This document shows, in pieces, positions 47,434-56,293 of a stretch of 64,000 nt of DNA. Under the pieces are notes generated by a model, which made no database searches, was not told the DNA's origin, and saw nothing but the letters and a program-made list of their open reading frames with translations. This DNA is from an uncultured beta proteobacterium (GTDB lineage Bacteria; Pseudomonadota; Gammaproteobacteria; Burkholderiales; SG8-41). The stretch covers positions 1-64,000 of the forward strand of contig CAISYC010000015.1 in NCBI GenBank assembly GCA_903889565.1, written 5' to 3'. Both the position numbers and the translations under genes were made by a program. The stretch's first letter is position 1. The number at the start of each line of letters is the position of its first letter.

Positions 47434-48156
47434 ATGACCTGGTCGCCCTTCTCCTACATCGTCATCAACCTCGCGCGCCAGATCCGCGCGAGAGAAGTGA
47501 CTTTCAGCGGCGTCAATTCGACGCTGCCGATGCTGGCCTGCTTGCTCGCCAAACGCGCCTATGATTTCCATTTCACCTGGATCAACGTCGCCGGCGGCGT
47601 CGAACCGCAACCGGTGAAGATTCCGCATTCGAGCAGCGATCCGGGTATTGTTGCCGGTTCGGCGGGGATTTTTGCGAATCAGGATTTCTATGACCTGTGC
47701 GCACGCGGCGGCATCGGTCTGGTCTATCTCGGCTGCGCGCAGATCGATGCCGAGGGCCGCACCAACGTCTCGACGATCGGACCGCACGACAAGCCGAAGG
47801 TGCGTCTGCCCGGCGGCGGCGGCGCGGCGGTGATGTTGCCGACCGCGCAGCGCGTCGCCACCTGGCGCACCGAACACAGTCCGCGCGCGCTGGTGGAGAA
47901 ACTCGATTTCGTCACCGCAGCAGGCAATCTTGCCGCACTCGTCACGCCGCGCGCGGTGTTTCAGCGCACGACAGGACGCTTCCGGCTCGAGTCATGGCAT
48001 CCCGACGCGCGCCTTGAAGAAATCATCGAACGCACCGGTTTCGCATTTGATGCGGCCGGCGCAACGCCGACCGCGCTGCCGACCGCCGGCGAACTGTCGG
48101 CGCTGCGCGAAATCGATGCCGACGGCGCGTTTGAACGGGAAGCCGCGATCGACTGA
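47434..48156 (+). CDS. CoA-transferase-like beta subunit (GctB/IpdB fold)
   Basis: 240 residues. The fold-specific pattern is visible: VTFSGVNSTLPMLACLLAKR, DFYDLCARGGIGLVYLGCAQ followed by IDAEGRTNVSTIG, then KVRLPGGGGAAVMLPTAQRV. In true family-I CoA transferases the beta subunit has the catalytic Glu in a Y-E-S-G-like motif; the equivalent stretch here reads INVAGGVEP, so that Glu appears to be missing. The IpdAB hydrolases, which share the fold, also lack it. Function is thus uncertain: hydrolase, degenerate transferase or unpaired remnant, given the broken alpha gene. Confidence 0.82.
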   Translation: MTWSPFSYIVINLARQIRAREVTFSGVNSTLPMLACLLAKRAYDFHFTWINVAGGVEPQPVKIPHSSSDPGIVAGSAGIFANQDFYDLCARGGIGLVYLGCAQIDAEGRTNVSTIGPHDKPKVRLPGGGGAAVMLPTAQRVATWRTEHSPRALVEKLDFVTAAGNLAALVTPRAVFQRTTGRFRLESWHPDARLEEIIERTGFAFDAAGATPTALPTAGELSALREIDADGAFEREAAID

Positions 48157-48185
48157 GGCTCACGCCGCCCCGGCGATCACAGCCG

Positions 48186-48635
48186 TTACTTCAACGGCGA
48201 AAAACTGGTCGGCTCGATATAGACGGAGACCACCTTGTCGACGATCGGTCCGTTGGCTTCGGTATCAGCCTTCACCTTCTGCCATTCCGGATCGTTGCGG
48301 AATGCATCCCAGTTTTTTTTCGCCGCCTCGCGGCTCGGATGGGCCAGTATGTAAACAAGCGTGTTGCCGGCGAGTGGCGCGTCCTGCGGCGTGAAGTAGC
48401 CGACGCTGGCCATGCCGTTTTTGGCAAATATCCGCATGGTGTGGTCGCGAAAACGCGCCACCACGTCGGCGAACCTGCCTTCGTGCGCGGTATAGGTGCG
48501 CAATTCAAATACGCGCGCCGGACTCTGCGCGTAGGCAACACCGGCATCCCCCGAACCATACTGCCCCCCCGCCAAATAACCCGCCGCGAACACGGCGACA
48601 AACGACAGCGACGCAACAATCTTTTTTATACACAT
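48186..48635 (-). CDS. Exported NIPSNAP-family protein
   Basis: 149 residues. An N-terminal hydrophobic segment (IVASLSFVAVFAAGYLAGGQ) acts as signal peptide or anchor. The NIPSNAP domain is recognisable by VFELRTYTAHEGRFADVVAR, the HTMRIFAKNGMASVGYF stretch and a C-terminal VSVYIEPTSFSPLK. NIPSNAP proteins are ferredoxin-like dimeric alpha/beta barrels of unclear activity. It lies 66 bp downstream of Bug copy 4 on the same strand, probably in one transcript. Confidence 0.85.
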   Translation of the reverse strand: MCIKKIVASLSFVAVFAAGYLAGGQYGSGDAGVAYAQSPARVFELRTYTAHEGRFADVVARFRDHTMRIFAKNGMASVGYFTPQDAPLAGNTLVYILAHPSREAAKKNWDAFRNDPEWQKVKADTEANGPIVDKVVSVYIEPTSFSPLK

Positions 48636-48701
48636 GTGATTTCCTCCCGTTGGTGTTGCGATTGCGCACCGTCGCGCCGATCCGGAACGGCAACGCGTTG
48701 T

Positions 48702-49664
48702 TTACTCCGGCCTCGCGCCGGATTCCTTGATGATCTTCGCCATCTTCACCACTTCCGAGCGCACGAACCTGCTGAACTCCTCGGGCGTCGAGGTCTGCGC
48801 TTCGAGGCCCTGCCGGAACAGCTGCTCCCTGACCTCGGGCCGCAGCAGTGCCTTGGTGATTTCGGTGTTGAGCCTGGTGATGATCTCCTTCGACACTTTC
48901 GACGGCGCATGCAGGCCGTACCAGGTGTCGAATTCGTAGCCCGGCACGCCGGATTCCGCAAGGGTCGGCAGATCGGGCAGGAAGGCCGAGCGCTTCTTGC
49001 CCGTGGTGGCCAGCGCGATCACGCGCTTGGAATTGATGAAGGGCACGGTACCCGGCAGTGCCGAGATCATCAACTGCACCTGGCCGCCGACGACGTCGGT
49101 CAATCCGGGAGCGGTGCCCTTGTACGGAATGTGCACGATCTTCGTCCCCGTCTCGATGCGGAAATATTCCATCGCCAGATGCGAGGTGCCACCGGCGCCG
49201 GTGCTGGCGTAATTCAGGCCGTCCGGTTTCGCCTTCGCCAGCGCGATCAGCTCTTTGGTGCTGCGCGCCGGTACGTTCGGATTGACCACCAGCGTGTTGG
49301 TGGTGGTGCCGATGATCGCGACCTGCGCGAAATCGCGCACCGTGTCATAGGGCAGCTTCGAATACAGCGTCTGGTTGATTGCAATCGCGTTGTGCGTGAC
49401 CAGCAGCGTGTAACCGTCGGGCGTGCTCTTGGCGACGATGTCGGTGCCGAGCGTGCTGCCCGCGCCGGGGCGGTTATCGACAACGGCTGATTGATTGAAG
49501 CCCTCGGTCAGACGCTGCGCGACGAAGCGCGCCGAGATGTCGTTGCCGCCGCCGGGTGAAAACGGCACTACCAGGCGGACCGTTTTCGAGGGGTAATTGT
49601 CGGCGGCAAATGCCGCGGCTGTTGCAATGGCGCATACGGCGGCGCCGATCAGTTTCACCTGCAT
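48702..49664 (-). CDS. Bug/TctC-family periplasmic binding protein (copy 4)
   Basis: 320 residues. Signal peptide (LIGAAVCAIATAAAFAADN) then YPSKTVRLVVPFSPGGGNDI, VVDNRPGAGSTLGTDIVAKS, IVHIPYKGTAPGLTDVVGGQ and GLEAQTSTPEEFSRFVRSE. A standard Bug protein; ligand unknown. It is followed by the NIPSNAP gene and divergent from the thiol dioxygenase gene. Confidence 0.93.
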   Translation of the reverse strand: MQVKLIGAAVCAIATAAAFAADNYPSKTVRLVVPFSPGGGNDISARFVAQRLTEGFNQSAVVDNRPGAGSTLGTDIVAKSTPDGYTLLVTHNAIAINQTLYSKLPYDTVRDFAQVAIIGTTTNTLVVNPNVPARSTKELIALAKAKPDGLNYASTGAGGTSHLAMEYFRIETGTKIVHIPYKGTAPGLTDVVGGQVQLMISALPGTVPFINSKRVIALATTGKKRSAFLPDLPTLAESGVPGYEFDTWYGLHAPSKVSKEIITRLNTEITKALLRPEVREQLFRQGLEAQTSTPEEFSRFVRSEVVKMAKIIKESGARPE

Positions 49665-49788
49665 ATGGATGCTCCTTGAAGAATCGCCGCACCGGGGCGC
49701 AGCTTGGTCAGTTCAATCTTTCGCGTGCTAGTATATCGTCACTCCTTTAGTCCACCGCCATCGCGCGTAGTTCGCGTAAAAAGTCCGC

Positions 49789-50403
49789 ATGAAAAACCTC
49801 GCCCGTTTCCGCCAGTTCGTCACCGCTTTCACCCGCCTCGTCGAAGATCAAACGGCCGGCGAAGCCGCCATATTCGAGCGCGGCGGCCAATTGCTCGGCG
49901 ATCTGGTCGCGCACGACGACTGGCTGCCCGACGAATGCACTGCGCCGCATCCGCAGTATTACCAGCAGTATCTGCTCTATTGCGATCCGTTTGAGCGCTT
50001 TTCGGTCGTCAGCTTCGTCTGGGGTCCGGGCCAGAAAACGCCGGTGCACGACCATTGCGTGTGGGGCATGATCGGCATGTTGCGCGGCGCCGAGTTGTGC
50101 CGCCGCTTCACGCTGGGCGCCGAAGGACAACCGATGCGCGCCGAAGAATCCTGCACGTTGAGTCCCGGCATGGTCGATCGGGTGTCGCCGACGGTCGGCG
50201 ATGTGCACGAAGTCGCCAACGCGCTCACCGACCGCCCTTCGATCAGCATCCACATTTACGGCGCCAATATCGGCGCGGTCGCGCGGCATGTTTACGATCC
50301 GGCGACCAGCGCGATCAAACCCTTCGTCTCCGGCTATTCGATTCCGATGATGCCGAATTTCTGGGACCGCTCCGCCGAAGTCCGCGCAGGCCTCGCCAGA
50401 TAA
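49789..50403 (+). CDS. Cysteine-dioxygenase-like thiol dioxygenase
   Basis: 204 residues, cupin fold. The iron-binding three-histidine set is visible: His87 and His89 in GQKTPVHDHCVWGMIG and His140 in GDVHEVAN. The bacterial CDO / 3-mercaptopropionate dioxygenase pattern YCDPFERFSVVSFVWGPGQ precedes it. It would oxidise a thiol such as cysteine or 3-mercaptopropionate to a sulfinate with O2. I do not see the Cys partner of the eukaryotic Cys-Tyr crosslink at its usual spacing. It sits 53 bp before a quinone oxidoreductase gene and is probably co-transcribed with it. Confidence 0.88.
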   Translation: MKNLARFRQFVTAFTRLVEDQTAGEAAIFERGGQLLGDLVAHDDWLPDECTAPHPQYYQQYLLYCDPFERFSVVSFVWGPGQKTPVHDHCVWGMIGMLRGAELCRRFTLGAEGQPMRAEESCTLSPGMVDRVSPTVGDVHEVANALTDRPSISIHIYGANIGAVARHVYDPATSAIKPFVSGYSIPMMPNFWDRSAEVRAGLAR

Positions 50404-50456
50404 CGACAATCGTTCGCGCGGCGGGCGGCCCATCCAATCCAAGCACAGGAGCAGTA

Positions 50457-51452
50457 ATGAGTTCAGCGTTGCCGCAGCAAATGCAGTGCATCGAAATCAG
50501 CGCGCCGGGCAAACCCGAGGTTCTGAAAAGCGCCACGCGCGCGTTGCCGGCGCCGACAGCAGGCGAAGTCCTGATCAAGGTTGCCGCCGCCGGCGTCAAC
50601 GGACCTGACATGATGCAGCGCAAGGGCTTGTATCCGGCGCCACCCGGCGCCTCGGATTTGCTCGGTCTCGAAATCTCCGGCGAGGTGGTGGCGCTCGGTG
50701 AAGGCGTGACGCGCTGGAAAACCGGCGACCACATCACGGCATTGACCAACGGCGGCGGCTACGCGGAATACTGCGCGGTCGATGCGCAACACTGCCTGCC
50801 CGTTCCCGCCGGCGTCAGCCTGCGCGATGCGGGCAGCCTGCCCGAAACGCTGTTCACCGTCTGGAGCAATGTGTTCATGGGCGCGGCGCTCAAAGCCGGC
50901 GAAACCTTTCTCGTTCATGGCGGCGCCGGCGGCATCGGCGCCACTGCGATTCAGCTGGCAAAAGCCTTCGGTGCTACGGTGTTCACCACCGACAGCCCGG
51001 CGGCACGCTGCGATTTCGTGCGCAGCCTCGGCGCCGACCGCGTGATCGACTACAAGGAAGAGGATTTTGTCGAGATCGTGCGCGCGGCCGGCGGCGCCAA
51101 CGTGATTCTCGACATCGTCGGCGGCGCCAATATCGAAAAGAATTTCAAGGCCGCCAATCATGACGCCCGCATCATCCAGCTTGCTTTCGGCGCCGGTTCC
51201 AAAGTCGAGATCAACCTGATGCCGGTGATGTTGAAGCGTTTAAGCTACACCGGCTCGACGTTGCGCACGCGCCCGCCGGCCTACAAGAATGAAATCGCGA
51301 AACAACTCGAAGCGCAGGTGTGGCCGCTGATTGCCGCCGGCAGAATCAAACCCATGGTCAACGCCGTTTTCCCGCTGGCTGAGGCGGCGAAGGCGCATGC
51401 GCTGATGGAATCCAGCACGCACATCGGAAAAATTCTGCTGACGGTCGGCTGA
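50457..51452 (+). CDS. NAD(P)H quinone oxidoreductase (PIG3/QOR type)
   Basis: 331 residues from the ATG at 50457, with AGGAGCAGTA just upstream; the frame is open further upstream by chance. MDR superfamily, zinc-independent: VAAAGVNGPDMMQRKGLYPA near the N-terminus, FLVHGGAGGIGATAIQLAKA in the NAD(P)-binding domain, and SYTGSTLRTRPPAYKNEIA, which is typical of the PIG3/TP53I3 group. It reduces quinones or enones with NADPH. It probably forms a two-gene unit with the thiol dioxygenase. Confidence 0.92.
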   Translation: MSSALPQQMQCIEISAPGKPEVLKSATRALPAPTAGEVLIKVAAAGVNGPDMMQRKGLYPAPPGASDLLGLEISGEVVALGEGVTRWKTGDHITALTNGGGYAEYCAVDAQHCLPVPAGVSLRDAGSLPETLFTVWSNVFMGAALKAGETFLVHGGAGGIGATAIQLAKAFGATVFTTDSPAARCDFVRSLGADRVIDYKEEDFVEIVRAAGGANVILDIVGGANIEKNFKAANHDARIIQLAFGAGSKVEINLMPVMLKRLSYTGSTLRTRPPAYKNEIAKQLEAQVWPLIAAGRIKPMVNAVFPLAEAAKAHALMESSTHIGKILLTVG

Positions 51453-51473
51453 CCGCGGCAGGCCGCGCGCGGT

Positions 51474-52508
51474 TCAGATCAGCGGAAACTGGCGCGCGCC
51501 GGCGGCGTCCTTGGGCGGGCGCCGGCGCAGAATCGAAAATGCGCCGCTTTCGGACAGCACCCGCGCGTAGCGGATATTTTTTTCGACCTCGGCGATATAG
51601 GGGTTAGAGCCGCCGAAATGCGATTCGGCATAGCGATAGGCGCCCTGCAGCGCTTCGTCGAGCCGTTTCGCCGCGCTTTTGTAGAAACCCGGCGTCTTCG
51701 CGATCAAATCGGCGGCCGATTCGAAAATCACCAGTTCGCCCTCGCTGGTCTTGCGCCGCGCCACCCCGCCGAGCATGAACTCCGGAAACAGCCGGTCGTA
51801 GCATTTCTCGAGATAACAGCGGTCGGCCATCTGCGCGATGATGTCGGCGGATCCGAGCAGGTTGCCGACCACGCGATGTATCGGCTGTTCGGTGCGGATT
51901 TTTTCGACCGGGGTTTCATAGCCGGTGAAATGCACCAGCCGCGAGGCCAGATCGGCCATGTCGCCCATGCCGATCAACGGCAGGTAGCTGCGCAGAAAGC
52001 GCGCGCTGCGGCTGACGTGGGTCAGCGTGTATTCGGCGCCGTTATGATGGCGGCTGTCGGTGCGGCGGCGGATGTAGCCGGCGTCGTGGTACAACGCCAG
52101 CACCACGCCGAGCCGGAAGGTGCGTTCATCGAGCGGTTCGCGGCCGACCCGTTTGTAGCCGTCGAGCAGGCGCGCCATCGCAAGCGTGACGTCGAGCACA
52201 TGCTGAATATCGTGATAACCGGTGTCGCAAGCGCGGTAGCCCGGGAATTCACCGCTATAGAGCGCCTCGAAATCGTCGAACGCCTGTTGCAGGCGTCCGG
52301 CGCCGGATTTGCGGTAGAGGTCGGCATAGATGCCGCGGATTTCGCCGGCCACCGAAGCAACATCGGTCGTGCGGACCGAATTGGTGACGTCGTAGTCGTT
52401 GCGGCGATCGGTCGTTTTCACGCTGGCCAGAGACAATTGCCGCCCTCCGAATGAAGGCGGTATTAAACTATAATGACTCTGCACCGGCAATAGGCGAACA
52501 TGGTCCAT
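51474..52508 (-). CDS. HD-domain metal-dependent phosphohydrolase-like protein
   Basis: Up to 344 residues; the first ~30 may not be translated, since a GTG at 52421 is an alternative start. The HD-domain layout is visible: His in YHDIQHVLDVTLAMARLLDG, the HD pair in LGVVLALYHDAGYIRRRTD, then HHNGAEYTLTHV and a later GSADIIAQMADRCYLEKCYD with the final Asp. HD proteins hydrolyse phosphoesters such as cyclic nucleotides or dNTPs; the substrate is unknown. It is divergent from the AsmA-like coiled-coil gene, and the shared 152-bp gap may hold both promoters. Confidence 0.8.
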   Translation of the reverse strand: MDHVRLLPVQSHYSLIPPSFGGRQLSLASVKTTDRRNDYDVTNSVRTTDVASVAGEIRGIYADLYRKSGAGRLQQAFDDFEALYSGEFPGYRACDTGYHDIQHVLDVTLAMARLLDGYKRVGREPLDERTFRLGVVLALYHDAGYIRRRTDSRHHNGAEYTLTHVSRSARFLRSYLPLIGMGDMADLASRLVHFTGYETPVEKIRTEQPIHRVVGNLLGSADIIAQMADRCYLEKCYDRLFPEFMLGGVARRKTSEGELVIFESAADLIAKTPGFYKSAAKRLDEALQGAYRYAESHFGGSNPYIAEVEKNIRYARVLSESGAFSILRRRPPKDAAGARQFPLI

Positions 52509-52660
52509 TTGGCTATGCCAGCCAAATATCAGGATAGTGTGAATTGCTGCCGTTAACCTTCGTGGTTAAACGTAGTACCGTTCGAACAAGGACTTACCGT
52601 TAATCGCTGCGACGGCACATTGCATTCATCCACCGCCCCCCACGCCCACATTCCCCGCTC

Positions 52661-55600
52661 ATGCAACCACATTCGATTTATGCCAAGACTGCCAAGGGCA
52701 TTCTTGAGGTCAAGAACAAAACCATCCGCCTGACGCGGGAACTCGGCCTGTTGTTTCTGGCCGTCGATGGCAAGACGCCGGCATCGGAACTGCCGGGGCG
52801 CTGCGGGCTTGCCGACGCGGCACTCAGCGACGCTGTCGATAAACTGCTGGCCGACGGCTACATCAAGCTGGTCGCCGAGCAGGCTGCATCGGCCACCGAG
52901 AGCGAGGAGTTTGATCTCGATTTCACCTCGCCGGTGAAAGTCGCGAAACTCAATCAGGAAGCCGAAGAGCGCGCCAAATCGGAAGCCGCCGCCCGATTGC
53001 AGGCCGAGGCCTCCGCGCGCGCCGCCGCCGACGCGAAGGCGCGCCAGGCTGCGCAGGCGCGCGAACTCGCCGCAGCCGAGGGCAAGGCCCGCGAGGAAGC
53101 GGCCGCCAAACTGAAAGCCGAGGAAGCCGCACGCGCCGCCGCGCAAGCCGGGGCCAAGGCGCAGCAGGAAGCGAAGGTCGCCACCGAGGCGAAAGCCAAA
53201 GCCGAAGCGGAAGCGCGCATGCGTGCCGCCATGCTGGCCAAAGCCAAAGCCGACGCCGAGGCGCAGGCCCGCGCGGCTGCCGAGACACGCGCGCGCATCG
53301 AAGCAGAAGTCAAAGCCAAGGCCGAGGCCGGTGCACGCATCGAAGCCGAAGCACGCGCGAGGGCCGAGGCCGAAGCACGCGCGCACGCCGCCGCCGAAGC
53401 GCGCGCGCGCGTCGCCATCGAAGCGAAGATGCGCGCAATGGAGCAGGCGCTGAAGGATGCCGAGGCGCGCGCAAAATCGGAAGCCGCGGCGCGCGCCCGC
53501 GCCGAAGCCGAAGCGAATGAAAAAGCCGTCCGCGAAGCCGCGCTTCGCGCCGAAGCCGAGGAACGCGCGCGCGCCGCCGAACAGGCGATCGTCGAAGCCA
53601 AGGCAATGGCCGAAGCTGCGGCACAGGCCAAGGCCGACGCCGAAGCCCGCGCTCGCGCCGAGGCGAGCGCCCGCGCCGAAGCCGAGGCCCGCGCACAGGA
53701 ACAGGCCGGCGACCAGGCGAAGGCCGAAATGGATGCGATCGCGCGCGCCGCCGAGGCGGCGCGCGCCGAAGCGCTGGCCAAGGCGCAGGCGGCCGAACGC
53801 GCGCTCGCCGAGGCGCAGGCGAAAGCCAAAGCCGAAGCCGACGCTCGCGCCGCCGCCGAGGCGCGCGCACAGGAGGAAATCGCCCGCCGCGCGCGCGAGG
53901 AAGCCGACAAGCTGCAGCGCGAAACCGAACTGCAGATCGCGCGAGAGGAAGCCGAGGCGAAGGCGCGGGCGGAACTGCGCGCGCTTGAGGAAAACATCCG
54001 TAAAACCCGCGACGAGGCGAACGCGCGCGAAGAAACCGAGCGCCATGCCCGCGAAGAAGCCGAGGCGCGCGCTGCCGCCGAACGCCGTGCACGCGAAGAA
54101 GCCGAAGCGCGCGCCGCCGCCGAACTGAAATCCTACGAAGAAAAGCTGCGCGCGGCACAAGCCGCGGCCGAAGCAAAGGCCGCCGCCGAAAAGGCCGCCT
54201 ACGAGGCGGCGGCGAAATCGGCGCGCGAGGAAGCGCTGCAACGCAGCGAGTCCGAGCGCCGAGCGCGTGAAGAAGCCGAAGCGCGCGCCAACGCCGAAAC
54301 CGCCGCGCGCCAGGAGGCCGAGGCCAAGGTGCGCAGCGTGCATGAAGAAGCGAAGGCGCTGACAGAAACCGAACGCAAAGCACGCGAAGACGCCGAAGCG
54401 CGCGCCAACGCGGAAGCGGCTGCCCGCGCCGAAATCGAGGCGCGGGTCGAAACCGAACGCAAGGCGCGCGAAGAAGCCGAGGCCAAAGTCGAGATCGAAC
54501 GCCGCGCGCGCGAAGAAACGGAGCGCAAGGCGCAGGTCGAAATCGAAGGCCGGCTCGAATCCGAACGCAAGGCGCGCGAAGAAGCCGAACGCATGGCGAA
54601 GGCCGCCTTGAGCGCCAGCGCGACCGCCGAAAAACTGATCAAGGAAGCCGCCGACAAGCAGACCGGTGACGCTGAAAAGGCGCGCGCCGAAGCGCAGCGC
54701 ATGCTCGACGCCGCCCGCCTCGCGCACGAACAGGCGGTGGCCCGGGTGCAGGCCGAGATGATGGCGCGCGTGCACGCCGAGCAAAAAGCGATACTGGAAA
54801 AACAGGCGCGCGCCGCGGCCGAGGACCGCGCCAAGCAGGAGGCGGTTGCGCGCGTCATGCAGGAACACCAGGCGCGCCAGCGTGCCGAACAGGAGATTGC
54901 GACCAAGGTTGCGGCCGAGCTGCGCGCGCGCGAACAGGCCGAACGCGATGCCGATCTGCGCGCGCGCCAGGAAGCGCAACAGCGCGCCGAGGCCACCGCC
55001 GCGCAGCGCGCGCTTGAGCACGACAAGGCCGCCGCCAAGGGCATCACGGTTGCCGCAGCGCGCAAGCGCACGAAATGGGGCCGCGTCGCGCTGATCGGCC
55101 TCGTCGTGATCGTCGGCTGCGGCATCGCCGCGCTGCAGGTGCTGCCCTTGTCGGGGCTGCGCACGCGCGCGGAAATGCTGTTATCGGACCGCCTGCAGGA
55201 ACAGGTCAGCATCGCCAGCTTCCGCTTCATGCTGCTGCCTTCGCCGCAGATCCGCGTCGATCGCATCACGATCGGACGCGCGCAGGAAATCACCATCGAA
55301 ACGGCAACCGTGCCGGTGGCGTGGTCGTCGCTGCTCGAAGAGCACAAGGATTTCGATGAGGCCAATCTGACCAACGTGAAAATAGATCCCGTTGCGCTGC
55401 CGCGGCTTGCCGCGTTCGGCAAGCCGCGCAGCGCCGACACACAGATCAATTTCGGCGTGATCCGGTTTAGCGGCGTCAAAACCACCGTCGGCGGCGTTGA
55501 ACTGCCGCCGTTCGAAGGCGCCGTCACGCTGGCGCCGAACGGCGCTTTTCAGAAGGCGCAGATCCAGCATTCGAAACTGACGCTGGACATTCTGCCGCTC

Positions 55601-56278
55601 AAGGATGCCGGCGGCATACGCGTCAATTTCACCGGCAAGGGCTTTGCCCCGGCGCTCGGCCCCGCGCTCGAATATGCCTTCCTCTCCGGCACCGCGGTGA
55701 TCGATCAGCATCAGGCGGCGTTCTCCAACGTTGAGGCGCGTGTCGCCGACGGCTCGCTCAACACCAGTTTCACGCTGAGCTGGGGCGACAAGTTCCGCGC
55801 CCAGGGCGATCTGTCCTACAAGGGCGGCGACATCGGCCAGCTGCTGCCCGCGTTCACGCGCGAATTCCAGGCCAGCGGCACGCTCGACCTCGAGGGCAAA
55901 TTCTCCACCCAGGGCGAGACGCTGGATGAATTGTTCAACGCGCCGAGCATGAATTCAACGCTGACCGCCGCCCGGGGCGCGCTCAACAACATCGACCTCG
56001 TGCGCGCGATCCAGTCCCCGAGCCGCAGCGCGCAGCGCGGCGGACGCACGCCCTATACCGAAATCACCGGCGAGGCACAGGCCGCCGGCGGCCGCATCGC
56101 GCTGCGCAATCTGAAACTGAGTTCGGGACCGATGAACGGCACCGCGGCAGTCGATATCGGACCCGGCGGCGAACTGTCGGGACGCCTGAACCTCGTGCTC
56201 GGCTCGCAATCGGTGACCATCGCCAGGGGTTCGCTCAACCTCGGCGGCAGCCTGAAGGATCCGCAGTTGAGCCAGTAA
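52661..56278 (+). CDS. Giant charged-helix protein with C-terminal AsmA-like domain
   Basis: 1205 residues in four parts. Residues ~1-85 form a small domain, possibly winged-helix (ILEVKNKTIRLTRELGLLFL... DKLLADGYIKLVAEQ). About 95-795 is an uninterrupted Ala/Glu/Arg/Lys segment (EARARAEAEARA, EEAEARANAE) that should be a coiled coil or single alpha-helix, roughly 100 nm if fully extended at 0.15 nm per residue. A transmembrane helix (VALIGLVVIVGCGIAALQVL, ~808-828) follows. The rest is an AsmA/YhjG-like periplasmic domain (SIASFRFMLLPSPQIRVDRI, GELSGRLNLVLGSQSVTIAR). Predicted topology is helix in the cytoplasm and AsmA part in the periplasm. AsmA relatives take part in inter-membrane lipid transport or outer-membrane assembly. 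The antisense frame is long but is a composition artefact. Confidence 0.85.
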   Translation: MQPHSIYAKTAKGILEVKNKTIRLTRELGLLFLAVDGKTPASELPGRCGLADAALSDAVDKLLADGYIKLVAEQAASATESEEFDLDFTSPVKVAKLNQEAEERAKSEAAARLQAEASARAAADAKARQAAQARELAAAEGKAREEAAAKLKAEEAARAAAQAGAKAQQEAKVATEAKAKAEAEARMRAAMLAKAKADAEAQARAAAETRARIEAEVKAKAEAGARIEAEARARAEAEARAHAAAEARARVAIEAKMRAMEQALKDAEARAKSEAAARARAEAEANEKAVREAALRAEAEERARAAEQAIVEAKAMAEAAAQAKADAEARARAEASARAEAEARAQEQAGDQAKAEMDAIARAAEAARAEALAKAQAAERALAEAQAKAKAEADARAAAEARAQEEIARRAREEADKLQRETELQIAREEAEAKARAELRALEENIRKTRDEANAREETERHAREEAEARAAAERRAREEAEARAAAELKSYEEKLRAAQAAAEAKAAAEKAAYEAAAKSAREEALQRSESERRAREEAEARANAETAARQEAEAKVRSVHEEAKALTETERKAREDAEARANAEAAARAEIEARVETERKAREEAEAKVEIERRAREETERKAQVEIEGRLESERKAREEAERMAKAALSASATAEKLIKEAADKQTGDAEKARAEAQRMLDAARLAHEQAVARVQAEMMARVHAEQKAILEKQARAAAEDRAKQEAVARVMQEHQARQRAEQEIATKVAAELRAREQAERDADLRARQEAQQRAEATAAQRALEHDKAAAKGITVAAARKRTKWGRVALIGLVVIVGCGIAALQVLPLSGLRTRAEMLLSDRLQEQVSIASFRFMLLPSPQIRVDRITIGRAQEITIETATVPVAWSSLLEEHKDFDEANLTNVKIDPVALPRLAAFGKPRSADTQINFGVIRFSGVKTTVGGVELPPFEGAVTLAPNGAFQKAQIQHSKLTLDILPLKDAGGIRVNFTGKGFAPALGPALEYAFLSGTAVIDQHQAAFSNVEARVADGSLNTSFTLSWGDKFRAQGDLSYKGGDIGQLLPAFTREFQASGTLDLEGKFSTQGETLDELFNAPSMNSTLTAARGALNNIDLVRAIQSPSRSAQRGGRTPYTEITGEAQAAGGRIALRNLKLSSGPMNGTAAVDIGPGGELSGRLNLVLGSQSVTIARGSLNLGGSLKDPQLSQ

Positions 56279-56293
56279 ACACGCGCCGCCGCG

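Noticed and set aside
53300-54600. The regular Glu/Ala/Arg repeats taken as a possible CRISPR-like or satellite array
   Set aside because: Units vary in length and spacing and make sense only as heptad-like codons of one long helix; there are no spacers.
52553-55021. 822-codon minus-strand frame opposite the charged-helix gene
   Set aside because: Its Phe/Gly/Ala/Arg-only composition is the antisense reading of GCC/GAG/CGC-type codons; the plus strand has the folded end domains and a transmembrane helix.
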